NCBI RefSeq assembly: GCF_006715175.1
Contig: NZ_VFMQ01000001.1
Coordinates: 620,001 to 684,000, forward strand
DNA: 64,000 nucleotides
Reading direction: 5' to 3'
DNA from: Curtobacterium citreum
GTDB lineage: Bacteria; Actinomycetota; Actinomycetes; Actinomycetales; Microbacteriaceae
The position numbers and the translations under genes were made by a program. Below the pieces are notes generated by a model. That model made no database searches. It had not been told where the DNA came from and saw only the letters and a program-made list of their open reading frames with translations. This document shows positions 24,869 through 31,603 of this stretch, one piece after another; positions within the stretch are counted from its first letter, which is position 1; every line of letters starts with the position of its first letter.

Positions 24869-25636
24869 GTGACCGGAACGACGACCGACGACGCGACGAC
24901 CGACGCCGCCCCGGTGTCGCAGACGAGCCAGCTCTACGACAACCTGCGCGAGGCGATCCTGACCCTCGACATCGCGCCGGGCGAGCGCATCTCGGAGCGC
25001 GGACTCGAGAGTCGCTTCCACGCCTCGCGGACGCCCGTGCGCGCGGCGCTGTCCCGCCTCGAGCGCGAGGGCCTCATCCTGCACGAGGGGCGCTCGTGGA
25101 CGGTCACGCCCATCGACCTCGACGAGATCGCGTCGCTCGCCGAACTGCGCGGGGTCCTCGAGCCCGCTGCTGCTCGGCTCGCCGTCGGCCGGGCCTCCGT
25201 CGAACAGCTCGACGAGGTCCGGGCGCACCTGGACGACCTCCGGGGCGCTCCCGACCGCGAAGCCGGCATCCGGATGGGATCGACCTTCCACCTCGACCTC
25301 GCCGCGCTCGGCGGCAACCGGTTCATCACCGACACCGTGGCCGACGCCCTCACCCGGCTCGAGCGCACGCGCTGGATCGAGGTGCGCACCGCCGAGGCGC
25401 GCGACGCCGCGTGGGCCGAGCACAGTGCCATCCTCGACGCGGTCCGCGACGGCGACGCCGACCGAGCAGCTGACCTGCTCGCCGCGCACGTCGCGGGGAC
25501 GAACGACCGGCTGCTCAGCTGGATCGCGCAGGAGCGTCGTCGGCTCCGCGGTGCGGGCGTGACGATCGTCGGCTCGGCGGCCGTCCTCGACGAGACCGAG
25601 TACCAGCACGCTGACGTCCAGGCCGACGCGAGCTGA
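24869..25636 (+). CDS. GntR family regulator, FCD subfamily
   Basis: 255-residue DNA-binding protein. The winged HTH is at about residues 18-80 (YDNLREAILTLDIAPGERISERGLESRFHASRTPVRAALSRLEREGLI) and an all-helical FCD effector domain follows (ELRGVLEPAAARLA, then FHLDLAALGGNRF with metal-type His). FCD regulators usually respond to organic acids. The GTG at 24869 lies eight bases after TAGGCT (24855-24860) and has no ribosome-binding site, so it is probably leaderless. It likely represses itself and the divergent MFS gene through the palindromes between them. Confidence 0.88.
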   Translation: MTGTTTDDATTDAAPVSQTSQLYDNLREAILTLDIAPGERISERGLESRFHASRTPVRAALSRLEREGLILHEGRSWTVTPIDLDEIASLAELRGVLEPAAARLAVGRASVEQLDEVRAHLDDLRGAPDREAGIRMGSTFHLDLAALGGNRFITDTVADALTRLERTRWIEVRTAEARDAAWAEHSAILDAVRDGDADRAADLLAAHVAGTNDRLLSWIAQERRRLRGAGVTIVGSAAVLDETEYQHADVQADAS

Positions 25637-25792
25637 CCTCACGCGCCAGCCCGACGTGACCCCACGGCAGACCTGCCCGACGTGTCCACCCGGTGGAGGT
25701 GACGGCCGCGGACGACCCGCATCGTGCCTCCTGTCCGGGCGTCGCCGCGGCGAACGTCTCGAGTCGCTGGCCCGAGCCTGCCGGGCCCCGCG

Positions 25793-25945
25793 TCAGGGAC
25801 GCGCTGCGTCCTCCGACCCCTCGAGCGGATCGGTGACCGATGAGGCGCCGTGCTCGGTGCGGTCGAGCAGCGCGTCGCGCACCTCGGCCTCGTCGGTGGT
25901 GAGTCGGATGGCGTGCTTGCTGCCGGACCGGGTCGACTGTGACAT
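25793..25945 (-). CDS. Small hypothetical protein, 50 residues
   Basis: A short open frame starting at the ATG at 25945 behind a near-perfect Shine-Dalgarno (AGGAGG, six bases upstream) and ending at TGA 25793. The product begins MSQSTRSGSKHAIRLTTDEA and is hydrophilic and acidic in its C-terminal half, with no membrane segment or signal. The unusually good ribosome-binding site and coding-like third positions are the only support. I do not recognise the family. It sits alone between the GntR and LacI genes, on the opposite strand to both. Confidence 0.55.
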   Translation of the reverse strand: MSQSTRSGSKHAIRLTTDEAEVRDALLDRTEHGASSVTDPLEGSEDAARP

Positions 25946-26167
25946 GGCGTTCCTCCTGTGTGCGTGGGCATCGGGTGGTGCAGGCCCCCGGCCTGCGGAT
26001 GCGCTTCCTCACGGGACGTACTGAGGTCGGATCAGTGTGCCGCCGCCTGTCCGCGGAGCGCAAGCGATTCCGGCAACCTGTGGAGAAGTCGCGTCGTGCG
26101 CCGTGCCTAGGATGGTCCGGCCGCGCCGAGCGCGGCACTGACACGGACACCGGACGGGAGGCACGGC

Positions 26168-27271
26168 GTGGGTCCGCAGCGCACCGCACCCCCCACGGTC
26201 TACGACGTCGCGTCCGAGGCCGGCGTCTCCATCGCGACGGTCTCGCGCGTGCTCCGCACGCCCGACGCGGTCCGCGAGGGCACCCGCCACAGGGTGCAGG
26301 CGGCGATCCGGAGCCTCGGCTACGTGCCCTCGGGCACCGCGCGCGCACTGGCCGGACGCCGGACCGGCGTGGTCGGGCTCCTGCTGCCCGGGTTCGACGT
26401 CGTACCGGACGAGCGTCCCGACCTCGTCACCGACGGCGGCGTCCGGGTGGTCGACGACCGACGGCACGTGACACAGCCGTTCTCGTCGAACCTGTACTTC
26501 GACGAGGTCCTGCGCGGCGCCGAGACCGAGGCGTGGCAGCGCGGCCTGGCGCTCATGGTGGCGGCGGGGCGGGGGTCCTCCCGGGACGTGCTCGTCAACG
26601 ACGTCGCCGGCCGGGTCGACGGGCTCGCGGTCCTCGCCCAGACCGTGCCGGACGACCTGCTCGAGCACGTCGCCCGCCGTGTCCCGGTGGTGGTGCTCGC
26701 GGACGACCGGCGGTCGCACGGGTTCGACTCGGTGAGCGTGGACAACGCGGCGGGGATGCGGACCCTCGCGTCGCACGTGATCGGCCGGCTCGGGATCCGG
26801 TCGCTCGTGTACCTGGCCGGGCCGATCGACTCCCCGGACGACATGGAGCGCTCGGCGGGGTTCCGGCAGGCGCTCGACGACCACGACGTGCCGGCCCGGT
26901 CCGTGCGGGTCGTGCACGGTGACTTCGGCCGGGCCCGAGCGCGGGAGCTCGCGGCGGGGCTGCTCGACGGTGCCGAGGTGCCGCGGGCGATCGTCTGCTC
27001 GAACGACCAGTCCGCGCTCGGGGTGCTCGACGCGGCGGGGGCCCGCGGGCTCCGGGTGCCGGACGACCTGGTGGTGACGGGGTTCGACGGCATCGACGCC
27101 GGACGGTTCTCGAGCCCGCGGTTGACGACCGTGCACCAGCCGATGGGGGAGCTCGGGCGTGCCGCGGTCCGGGCGATCGTCGACCGGCTCGAGCGGCGGG
27201 AGGGGCCGCCGCGGGCGTTGCGCCTGCCGGTCGAGGTGCTGCTGCGCGAGAGCTGCCCGCCCGCGCTGTAG
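26168..27271 (+). CDS. LacI family transcriptional regulator
   Basis: 367-residue repressor. The LacI HTH is at residues 10-35 (TVYDVASEAGVSIATVSRVLR), the hinge helix at SGTARALAGRRT, and a periplasmic-binding-type effector domain follows, ending in VVTGFDGIDAGRFSSPRLTTVHQP. An insertion of about 20 residues (DERPDLVTDGGVRVVDDRR) lies early in the effector domain. The start is GTG 26168 and the codons around it overlap a degenerate GGAGGC-family element. The LacI-type operator at 27756, in front of the beta-glucoside transport operon, makes that operon the likely target, with a glucoside as inducer (inference). Confidence 0.9.
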   Translation: MGPQRTAPPTVYDVASEAGVSIATVSRVLRTPDAVREGTRHRVQAAIRSLGYVPSGTARALAGRRTGVVGLLLPGFDVVPDERPDLVTDGGVRVVDDRRHVTQPFSSNLYFDEVLRGAETEAWQRGLALMVAAGRGSSRDVLVNDVAGRVDGLAVLAQTVPDDLLEHVARRVPVVVLADDRRSHGFDSVSVDNAAGMRTLASHVIGRLGIRSLVYLAGPIDSPDDMERSAGFRQALDDHDVPARSVRVVHGDFGRARARELAAGLLDGAEVPRAIVCSNDQSALGVLDAAGARGLRVPDDLVVTGFDGIDAGRFSSPRLTTVHQPMGELGRAAVRAIVDRLERREGPPRALRLPVEVLLRESCPPAL

Positions 27272-27328
27272 CGGCGGAGTGCCCCGGGCACCCGCCCCCT
27301 CCTCTCCGCCGCGACCAGCCCCGGCCCT

Positions 27329-27416
27329 CGAGGTGCCGAGATCCTGGACTCTCGATGCTCCGGGCGGCATCGAGTGGCACCCCGACGAGCAGCACGCGGC
27401 GAGTCGTGGCACCTCG
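27329..27416. terminator. Nested inverted repeats downstream of the LacI gene
   Basis: Outer arms CGAGGTGCC (27329-27337) and GGCACCTCG (27408-27416) enclose a smaller hairpin CTCGATGC (27351-27358) / GCATCGAG (27367-27374). A branched terminator for the LacI transcript is plausible. Confidence 0.45.
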
Positions 27417-27445
27417 GCGGGGTGTTGATGCGCGTGTCGGGAGAT

Positions 27446-27698
27446 GAGCGCGCCACATCCGGCGCGCTCGACCCTCGCCGCCGACGATCTGTACCCGCGC
27501 CGCGAACGCGAGCGGCACGTCGTGCACACTCGGCGGCCGACGATCGATGAGTCGGGTGGTGTGACGAGCGCGCCACATCCGGCGCGCTCGACCCTCTCCG
27601 CCGACGATCTGTGCACCCGCCGCGCACGCGAGCGGCACGTCGTGCACACTCGGCGCCATTCGCCGCGCACGCGAGCGGCACGTCGTGCACGCTCGAGG
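27446..27698. repeat. Direct repeats (120-bp period) upstream of the beta-glucoside operon
   Basis: A roughly 90-base unit at 27446-27535 recurs at 27566-27655, offset exactly 120 bp and with only a few differences. The last part of the second unit recurs once more at 27661-27695 (43-bp offset). Each full unit opens with an inverted repeat (GAGCGCGCC, six-base loop, GGCGCGCTC), and all three copies carry CGAGCGGCACGTCGTGCAC, which contains a short palindrome. No convincing open frame covers the repeats. The function is unknown. Confidence 0.85.
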
Positions 27699-27755
27699 CC
27701 CCGCGTTCGAACGGCGTCCCACCCCGGGAAACAACACGGCCGGTTGCATCCCGTG

Positions 27756-27771
27756 ATGTAAGCGCATACAT
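27756..27771. promoter_or_regulatory. LacI-type operator upstream of the beta-glucoside operon
   Basis: ATGTAAGCGCATACAT is a near-perfect 16-base palindrome with the central GCGC and flanking T/A pattern of LacI-family operators. It lies 39 bp before the binding-protein ATG and so overlaps or follows the promoter. The LacI-family gene at 26168 is the obvious candidate regulator. Confidence 0.75.
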
Positions 27772-27809
27772 TGTCCGGGTACCCACTCGACACGGAGGTC
27801 GACCGAGCA

Positions 27810-29549
27810 ATGACGCTTCCCCCACAGCGCACGCCGGAGCGCGCCGCGCCGCGCACCCGCGCCCCCGAGCGGTCGCGGCGCCGCGGCCGCCTTGCCGCCG
27901 CGCTCGCCGGCATCGCCGTCGTGGCCCTCGCCGCCACCGGCTGCAGCATCCAGGTCCGCTCCCAGCCGGACCCGAGCATCGGCAAGGACACGATGCTCAT
28001 CAACGCGGACCGCGGCAACCCGCTGTTCGACCGCAACTTCAACCCGTACATCTCGAACGCCCGCACCGCGAGCAAGTGGATGTACGAGCCCCTCATCGAG
28101 ATCAACCCCCTCGACGGCAAGGGCACCCCGTGGCTGGCGAGCTCGTGGAGCCAGCCGGACGCGAAGACCATCGACATGACGATCCGGAAGGGCGTCGAGT
28201 GGTCCGACGGCAGGCAGTTCAGTGCGGAGGACGTCGTCTTCACGTTCGACCTGCTCCAGAAGTTCCCCGCGATGGACATCAAGGGTGCCTGGCAGCACAT
28301 CGACCGCATCGAGCGGGACGGTGACCACGTCGTCTTCCACCTGAAGAGCGACGACGTGCCGAGCCTCAACATCATCGGTGCGACGTACATCCTCCCCGAG
28401 CACCACTACGGCAAGATCAAGGACCCCACCACCTGGCGTGACCCGGACCCCGTCGGCACCGGCCCGTTCGTGCTCGGCAACTACTCCGACCAGCAGTACT
28501 CGATGGACAAGAACCCGCGGTACTGGCAGGCGGACAAGATCGCCATCGAGCACCTGATCCTGCCGGCGACGAACACGCAGCTCGACACCGTCACGCGCGG
28601 CTACGACTGGGCGTACTCGTTCATCTCCGACGTCGAGGGCACCTGGGGTGCGGCGTCCCCCGACAACAAGTGGTGGTTCCCGGCCGGCGGTGTGATCGGC
28701 CTCATCCCGAACCTCACGAAGGCGCCGTACAGCGACGTCAACGTCCGCAAGGGCATCTCGTACGCGCTGAACCGCGACGACATCGCCGAGACCGCGTCCG
28801 AGGGCAACCTCAGCGCCGCGGGACAGACCGGCCTGATCCTGCCGAACCAGGAGCAGTACCTCGACCCGTCGATCCCCGACAAGGGCATGATCACGCAGGA
28901 CACCGACCGGGCCCTCGCTGAGTTCGCCAAGTCCGGGTACACCCAGCAGGGCGGCAAGCTCGTCAAGGACGGCAAGCAGCTCGAGATCAGGCTCATGACC
29001 GCGAACGGCTACTCGGACTGGCTCCGCGCCGCGCAGCAGGTCCAGCGCGACCTCGGGAAGATCGGCATCAAGGTCGACATCCAGGCGCCGCAGCCCGCGG
29101 GGTACCAGCAGAACATCAACAACGGCCAGTTCGACATGGCGATGGGCGGCATGGGGAACGGCGACGTCTTCCAGGCCTACAACTCGCTGCTGTCGAGCGA
29201 CTTCTACCAGCCGGTCGGCAAGTCGACCGTGAACAACTTCGAGCGGTACCGGAACGCCGACACGCAGCAGCTCCTCGACGCGTACAAGGCGACGACCGAC
29301 AAGGCCGAGCAGCAGCGGATCCTGAACCAGCTGCAGGGGATCGTGTACGACGACCTGCCCGTGATCGGCATGTACTACGGCGGGCTCTGGGGCCTGTTCA
29401 ACACCGGCAAGTTCGTCGGCTGGCCGAGCGCGGAGGACCCGTACATGGCACCGCAGAACTACGACTCGGCACCGCTGCTCATCTTCACGAAGCTGCGACT
29501 CAGAGACAGTGAAGCGGGCCGGAAGATCATGGAGGAGCAGGCCAAGTGA
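27810..29549 (+). CDS. Family 5 ABC substrate-binding lipoprotein (Dpp/Opp type)
   Basis: 579-residue extracytoplasmic binding protein. A basic N terminus leads into a hydrophobic run and lipobox LAATGCS (Cys at about residue 45). The mature protein has the family 5 pattern: KWMYEPLIEINPLDG, WSQPDAKTIDMTIRKGVEWSDGRQFSAEDVVFTFDLL and, near the end, RILNQLQGIVYDDLPVIGMYY. The ATG at 27810 has GGAGG at 27794-27798. Family 5 proteins bind peptides but also oligosaccharides; the GH1 gene in this operon and the LacI control make beta-glucosides or cello-oligosaccharides likely (inference). Confidence 0.9.
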   Translation: MTLPPQRTPERAAPRTRAPERSRRRGRLAAALAGIAVVALAATGCSIQVRSQPDPSIGKDTMLINADRGNPLFDRNFNPYISNARTASKWMYEPLIEINPLDGKGTPWLASSWSQPDAKTIDMTIRKGVEWSDGRQFSAEDVVFTFDLLQKFPAMDIKGAWQHIDRIERDGDHVVFHLKSDDVPSLNIIGATYILPEHHYGKIKDPTTWRDPDPVGTGPFVLGNYSDQQYSMDKNPRYWQADKIAIEHLILPATNTQLDTVTRGYDWAYSFISDVEGTWGAASPDNKWWFPAGGVIGLIPNLTKAPYSDVNVRKGISYALNRDDIAETASEGNLSAAGQTGLILPNQEQYLDPSIPDKGMITQDTDRALAEFAKSGYTQQGGKLVKDGKQLEIRLMTANGYSDWLRAAQQVQRDLGKIGIKVDIQAPQPAGYQQNINNGQFDMAMGGMGNGDVFQAYNSLLSSDFYQPVGKSTVNNFERYRNADTQQLLDAYKATTDKAEQQRILNQLQGIVYDDLPVIGMYYGGLWGLFNTGKFVGWPSAEDPYMAPQNYDSAPLLIFTKLRLRDSEAGRKIMEEQAK

Positions 29550-30526
29550 AGTACATCCTGCAGAAACTCGTCCTCTTCGTCCTCACCCTCTGGGCCGCGG
29601 TCACGCTGAACTTCGTGCTCCCGCGCCTCATGCCCGGCAGCCCGTCCGACGCGGCGCTGGCGAAGCTCAGCCAGAACGGCCCCGTCACGGACGCGACCAA
29701 GAAGGCCATCGAGGCGCAGCTCGGCGTCCCCTCCGGCAACCTGTGGGACCAGTACGTCAGCTACCTGCACCAGGTCGTCACCCTCGACTTCGGCACGAGC
29801 TACACGTTCTACCCGCAGCCCGTCGGTGACCTGGTCGGCCGGGCCTTGCCCTACACGCTCGTGCTCGTCGGCACGGTCACGGTCCTCGCGTTCGTGATCG
29901 GCACGCTCATCGGCGTCGCGGCGGCGTGGAAGCGCGGCTCCTGGCTCGACTCGCTCCCGACCCTGTCCGGCAGCTTCATGTCGACGTTCCCGTACTTCTG
30001 GACGGCGCTCCTGCTGCTGTTCTTCCTCGGCTACGTCCTGCACTGGTTCCCGACCACCGGGGCGTCCTCGGCGACGAGCGTCCCCGGCTGGAACGGCGAG
30101 TACGTCGGCGACGTGCTCCTGCACGCGATCCTGCCGGCGGTCACGATCCTCGTGACGAGTCTGGGCGGCTGGATCATCGGCATGCGGAACGCCATGATCA
30201 ACACCCTCGGCGACGACTACGTCACCTTCGCCGAGGCGAACGGCCTCCGCGGCCGCACGGTCGCCGTCCGGTACGCCGCACGCAACGCGATCCTGCCGAA
30301 CCTGACCGGCTTCGGCCTGGCCCTCGGCGGTGTCGTCGGCGGCTCGGTCCTGGTCGAGCAGGTGTTCGGCTACCCGGGCATCGGCTACCTGCTGTTCAAC
30401 GCCGTGATCGGGCAGGACTACCCGCTCATGCAGGCCCTCTTCCTGATGATCACCGTGTCGGTGCTCATCGCCAACTTCATCGTGGACGTCCTCTACGGCG
30501 TCCTGGACCCGAGGACGCGCCGATGA
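29546..30526 (+). CDS. ABC permease, DppB type
   Basis: 326-residue inner-membrane permease with six membrane segments, the family-type N terminus (YILQKLVLFVLTLWAAVTLNFVLPRLMPGSP) and an EAA loop in DDYVTFAEANGLRGRTVAVRYAARNAILP. The GTG at 29546 overlaps the binding-protein stop. Its last six codons and stop lie within the first partial unit of a 62-bp tandem duplication, so its C-terminal sequence PRTRR recurs in two following mini-ORFs. Confidence 0.92.
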   Translation: MKYILQKLVLFVLTLWAAVTLNFVLPRLMPGSPSDAALAKLSQNGPVTDATKKAIEAQLGVPSGNLWDQYVSYLHQVVTLDFGTSYTFYPQPVGDLVGRALPYTLVLVGTVTVLAFVIGTLIGVAAAWKRGSWLDSLPTLSGSFMSTFPYFWTALLLLFFLGYVLHWFPTTGASSATSVPGWNGEYVGDVLLHAILPAVTILVTSLGGWIIGMRNAMINTLGDDYVTFAEANGLRGRTVAVRYAARNAILPNLTGFGLALGGVVGGSVLVEQVFGYPGIGYLLFNAVIGQDYPLMQALFLMITVSVLIANFIVDVLYGVLDPRTRR

Positions 30527-30588
30527 CGACCAACTCGCGATGGGCGGCGTGCTCTGCCCACAACCACCACCCGAGGACGCGCCGATGA
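30523..30588 (+). CDS. Mini-ORF, 21 residues, first copy
   Basis: ATG at 30523 overlaps the DppB-type gene stop (ATGA) and has GAGGA ten bases upstream. The product begins MTTNSRW, contains one Cys and three His, and ends HHPRTRR. Its TGA overlaps the ATG of an identical second copy. Whether a stable peptide is made is unknown; the frame may exist only to couple translation from one permease gene to the next. Confidence 0.45.
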   Translation: MTTNSRWAACSAHNHHPRTRR

Positions 30589-30650
30589 CGACCAACTCGC
30601 GATGGGCGGCGTGCTCTGCCCACAACCACCACCCGAGGACGCGCCGATGA
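30585..30650 (+). CDS. Mini-ORF, 21 residues, second identical copy
   Basis: Exact copy of the preceding mini-ORF, created by the 62-bp tandem duplication. It starts at ATG 30585 inside the stop of copy one and ends at TGA 30648-30650, overlapping the ATG of the DppC-type permease. The result is a chain of four reading frames joined by ATGA overlaps. Confidence 0.45.
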   Translation: MTTNSRWAACSAHNHHPRTRR

Positions 30651-31603
30651 CGAACATCAAGGCACCCGACGCAACCGTCGCAGTACGAACGCAAGACACG
30701 CAGCACGACCAGCAGGCCCCCTCCAAGCTCCGGTCAGCAGGACGACAGTTCGGTGTCGTCTGGAGCAACACCAAGGCCCGCGTCGGCATCTGCATCCTCG
30801 CGTTCTTCGTCCTCGTGGCGATCGCCGCCCCGCTCCTCGCCCCGTACGGCGCCAGCCAGAACGGCTTCGCGCGGAACGCCGACGCCACCTGGGCGCACTG
30901 GATGGGCACCACCGCCGCCGGCGAGGACGTCCTCTCCCAACTGATCTACGGCGCCCGGGTCTCCGTGCTCGTCGGCGCGGTCGCGGGCTTCCTGTCCACG
31001 CTCGTCGCCGTCGCGATCGGTCTGAGCTGGGGCTACATCCGCGGCTGGGTCGCCGAGGTCATCGGGTTCATCGTCAACCTGTTCCTCGTCATCCCGGGTC
31101 TGCCGCTCATGATCGTCATCGCGGCCTACCTGCAGAACGGCGGCATCGCGGTCATCATCGCCGTGATCGTCGTGACCGGTTGGGCCTGGGGCGCGCGCGT
31201 GCTCCGCTCCCAGACGCAGTCCCTCCGGAGCCGCGACTTCGTCACGGCGGCGCAGTTCTCCGGTGACGGTGCGACCCGCATCGTGTTCCGCGAGATCCTG
31301 CCGAACATGACGAGCCTCATCGTCGGCAGCTTCTTCGGTGCGGCGACGAGCGCGATCCTCGCCGAGGCGGGCCTGGAGTTCCTGGGGCTCGGCGACTCGT
31401 CGATCGTCAGCTGGGGCACGATCCTCTACTGGGCGCAGAACTCGAACGCGCTGCTCACCGGCCAGTGGATCCTGCTGTTCGCCCCCGGTCTCTGCATCGC
31501 CCTCCTGGCGATGAGCCTCACCCTCATCAACTTCGGCGTCGACGCCGTGTCCAACCCGCGGCTGCGCGAGGGCGCGCGCCGCAAGAAGGAGGCAGCAGCA
31601 TGA
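30647..31603 (+). CDS. ABC permease, DppC type
   Basis: 318-residue partner permease: polar N terminus, then six membrane segments from VGICILAFFVLVAIAAPLLAPY, the DppC-type loop THWMGT-like region AHWMGTTAAGEDVLSQLIYGARVSVLVG and an EAA loop in RDFVTAAQFSGDGATRIVFREILPN. The ATG at 30647, behind the third GAGGA of the tandem duplication, is preferred to the in-frame ATG at 30602 inside a repeat unit. Its stop overlaps the ATPase ATG. Confidence 0.9.
   Translation: MTNIKAPDATVAVRTQDTQHDQQAPSKLRSAGRQFGVVWSNTKARVGICILAFFVLVAIAAPLLAPYGASQNGFARNADATWAHWMGTTAAGEDVLSQLIYGARVSVLVGAVAGFLSTLVAVAIGLSWGYIRGWVAEVIGFIVNLFLVIPGLPLMIVIAAYLQNGGIAVIIAVIVVTGWAWGARVLRSQTQSLRSRDFVTAAQFSGDGATRIVFREILPNMTSLIVGSFFGAATSAILAEAGLEFLGLGDSSIVSWGTILYWAQNSNALLTGQWILLFAPGLCIALLAMSLTLINFGVDAVSNPRLREGARRKKEAAA

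Larger units (their letters stand above)
30508..30653. repeat. 62-bp tandem duplication between two permease genes
   Basis: The sequence starting CCCGAGGACGCGCCGATGAC occurs at 30508, 30570 and 30632, exactly 62 bp apart. The two complete units are identical; the third copy is the first 22 bases only. Each copy carries GAGGA plus an ATG, so the duplication has multiplied the ribosome-binding site and start region between the DppB-type and DppC-type genes. Confidence 0.95.

Noticed and set aside
27446..27698. Possible CRISPR array
   Set aside because: Only two full units of about 90 bp with a 30-bp gap, units too long, no regular spacers and no cas genes nearby.
27400..27825. Minus-strand frames repeating a SVHDVPLACAA-like peptide
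   Set aside because: The peptide periodicity simply mirrors the DNA repeats; no start with a ribosome-binding site and no known family.
30602..30646. ATG at 30602 as start of the DppC-type permease
   Set aside because: It would translate the tandem repeat unit; ATG 30647 has its own GAGGA and overlaps the mini-ORF stop as usual in this operon.
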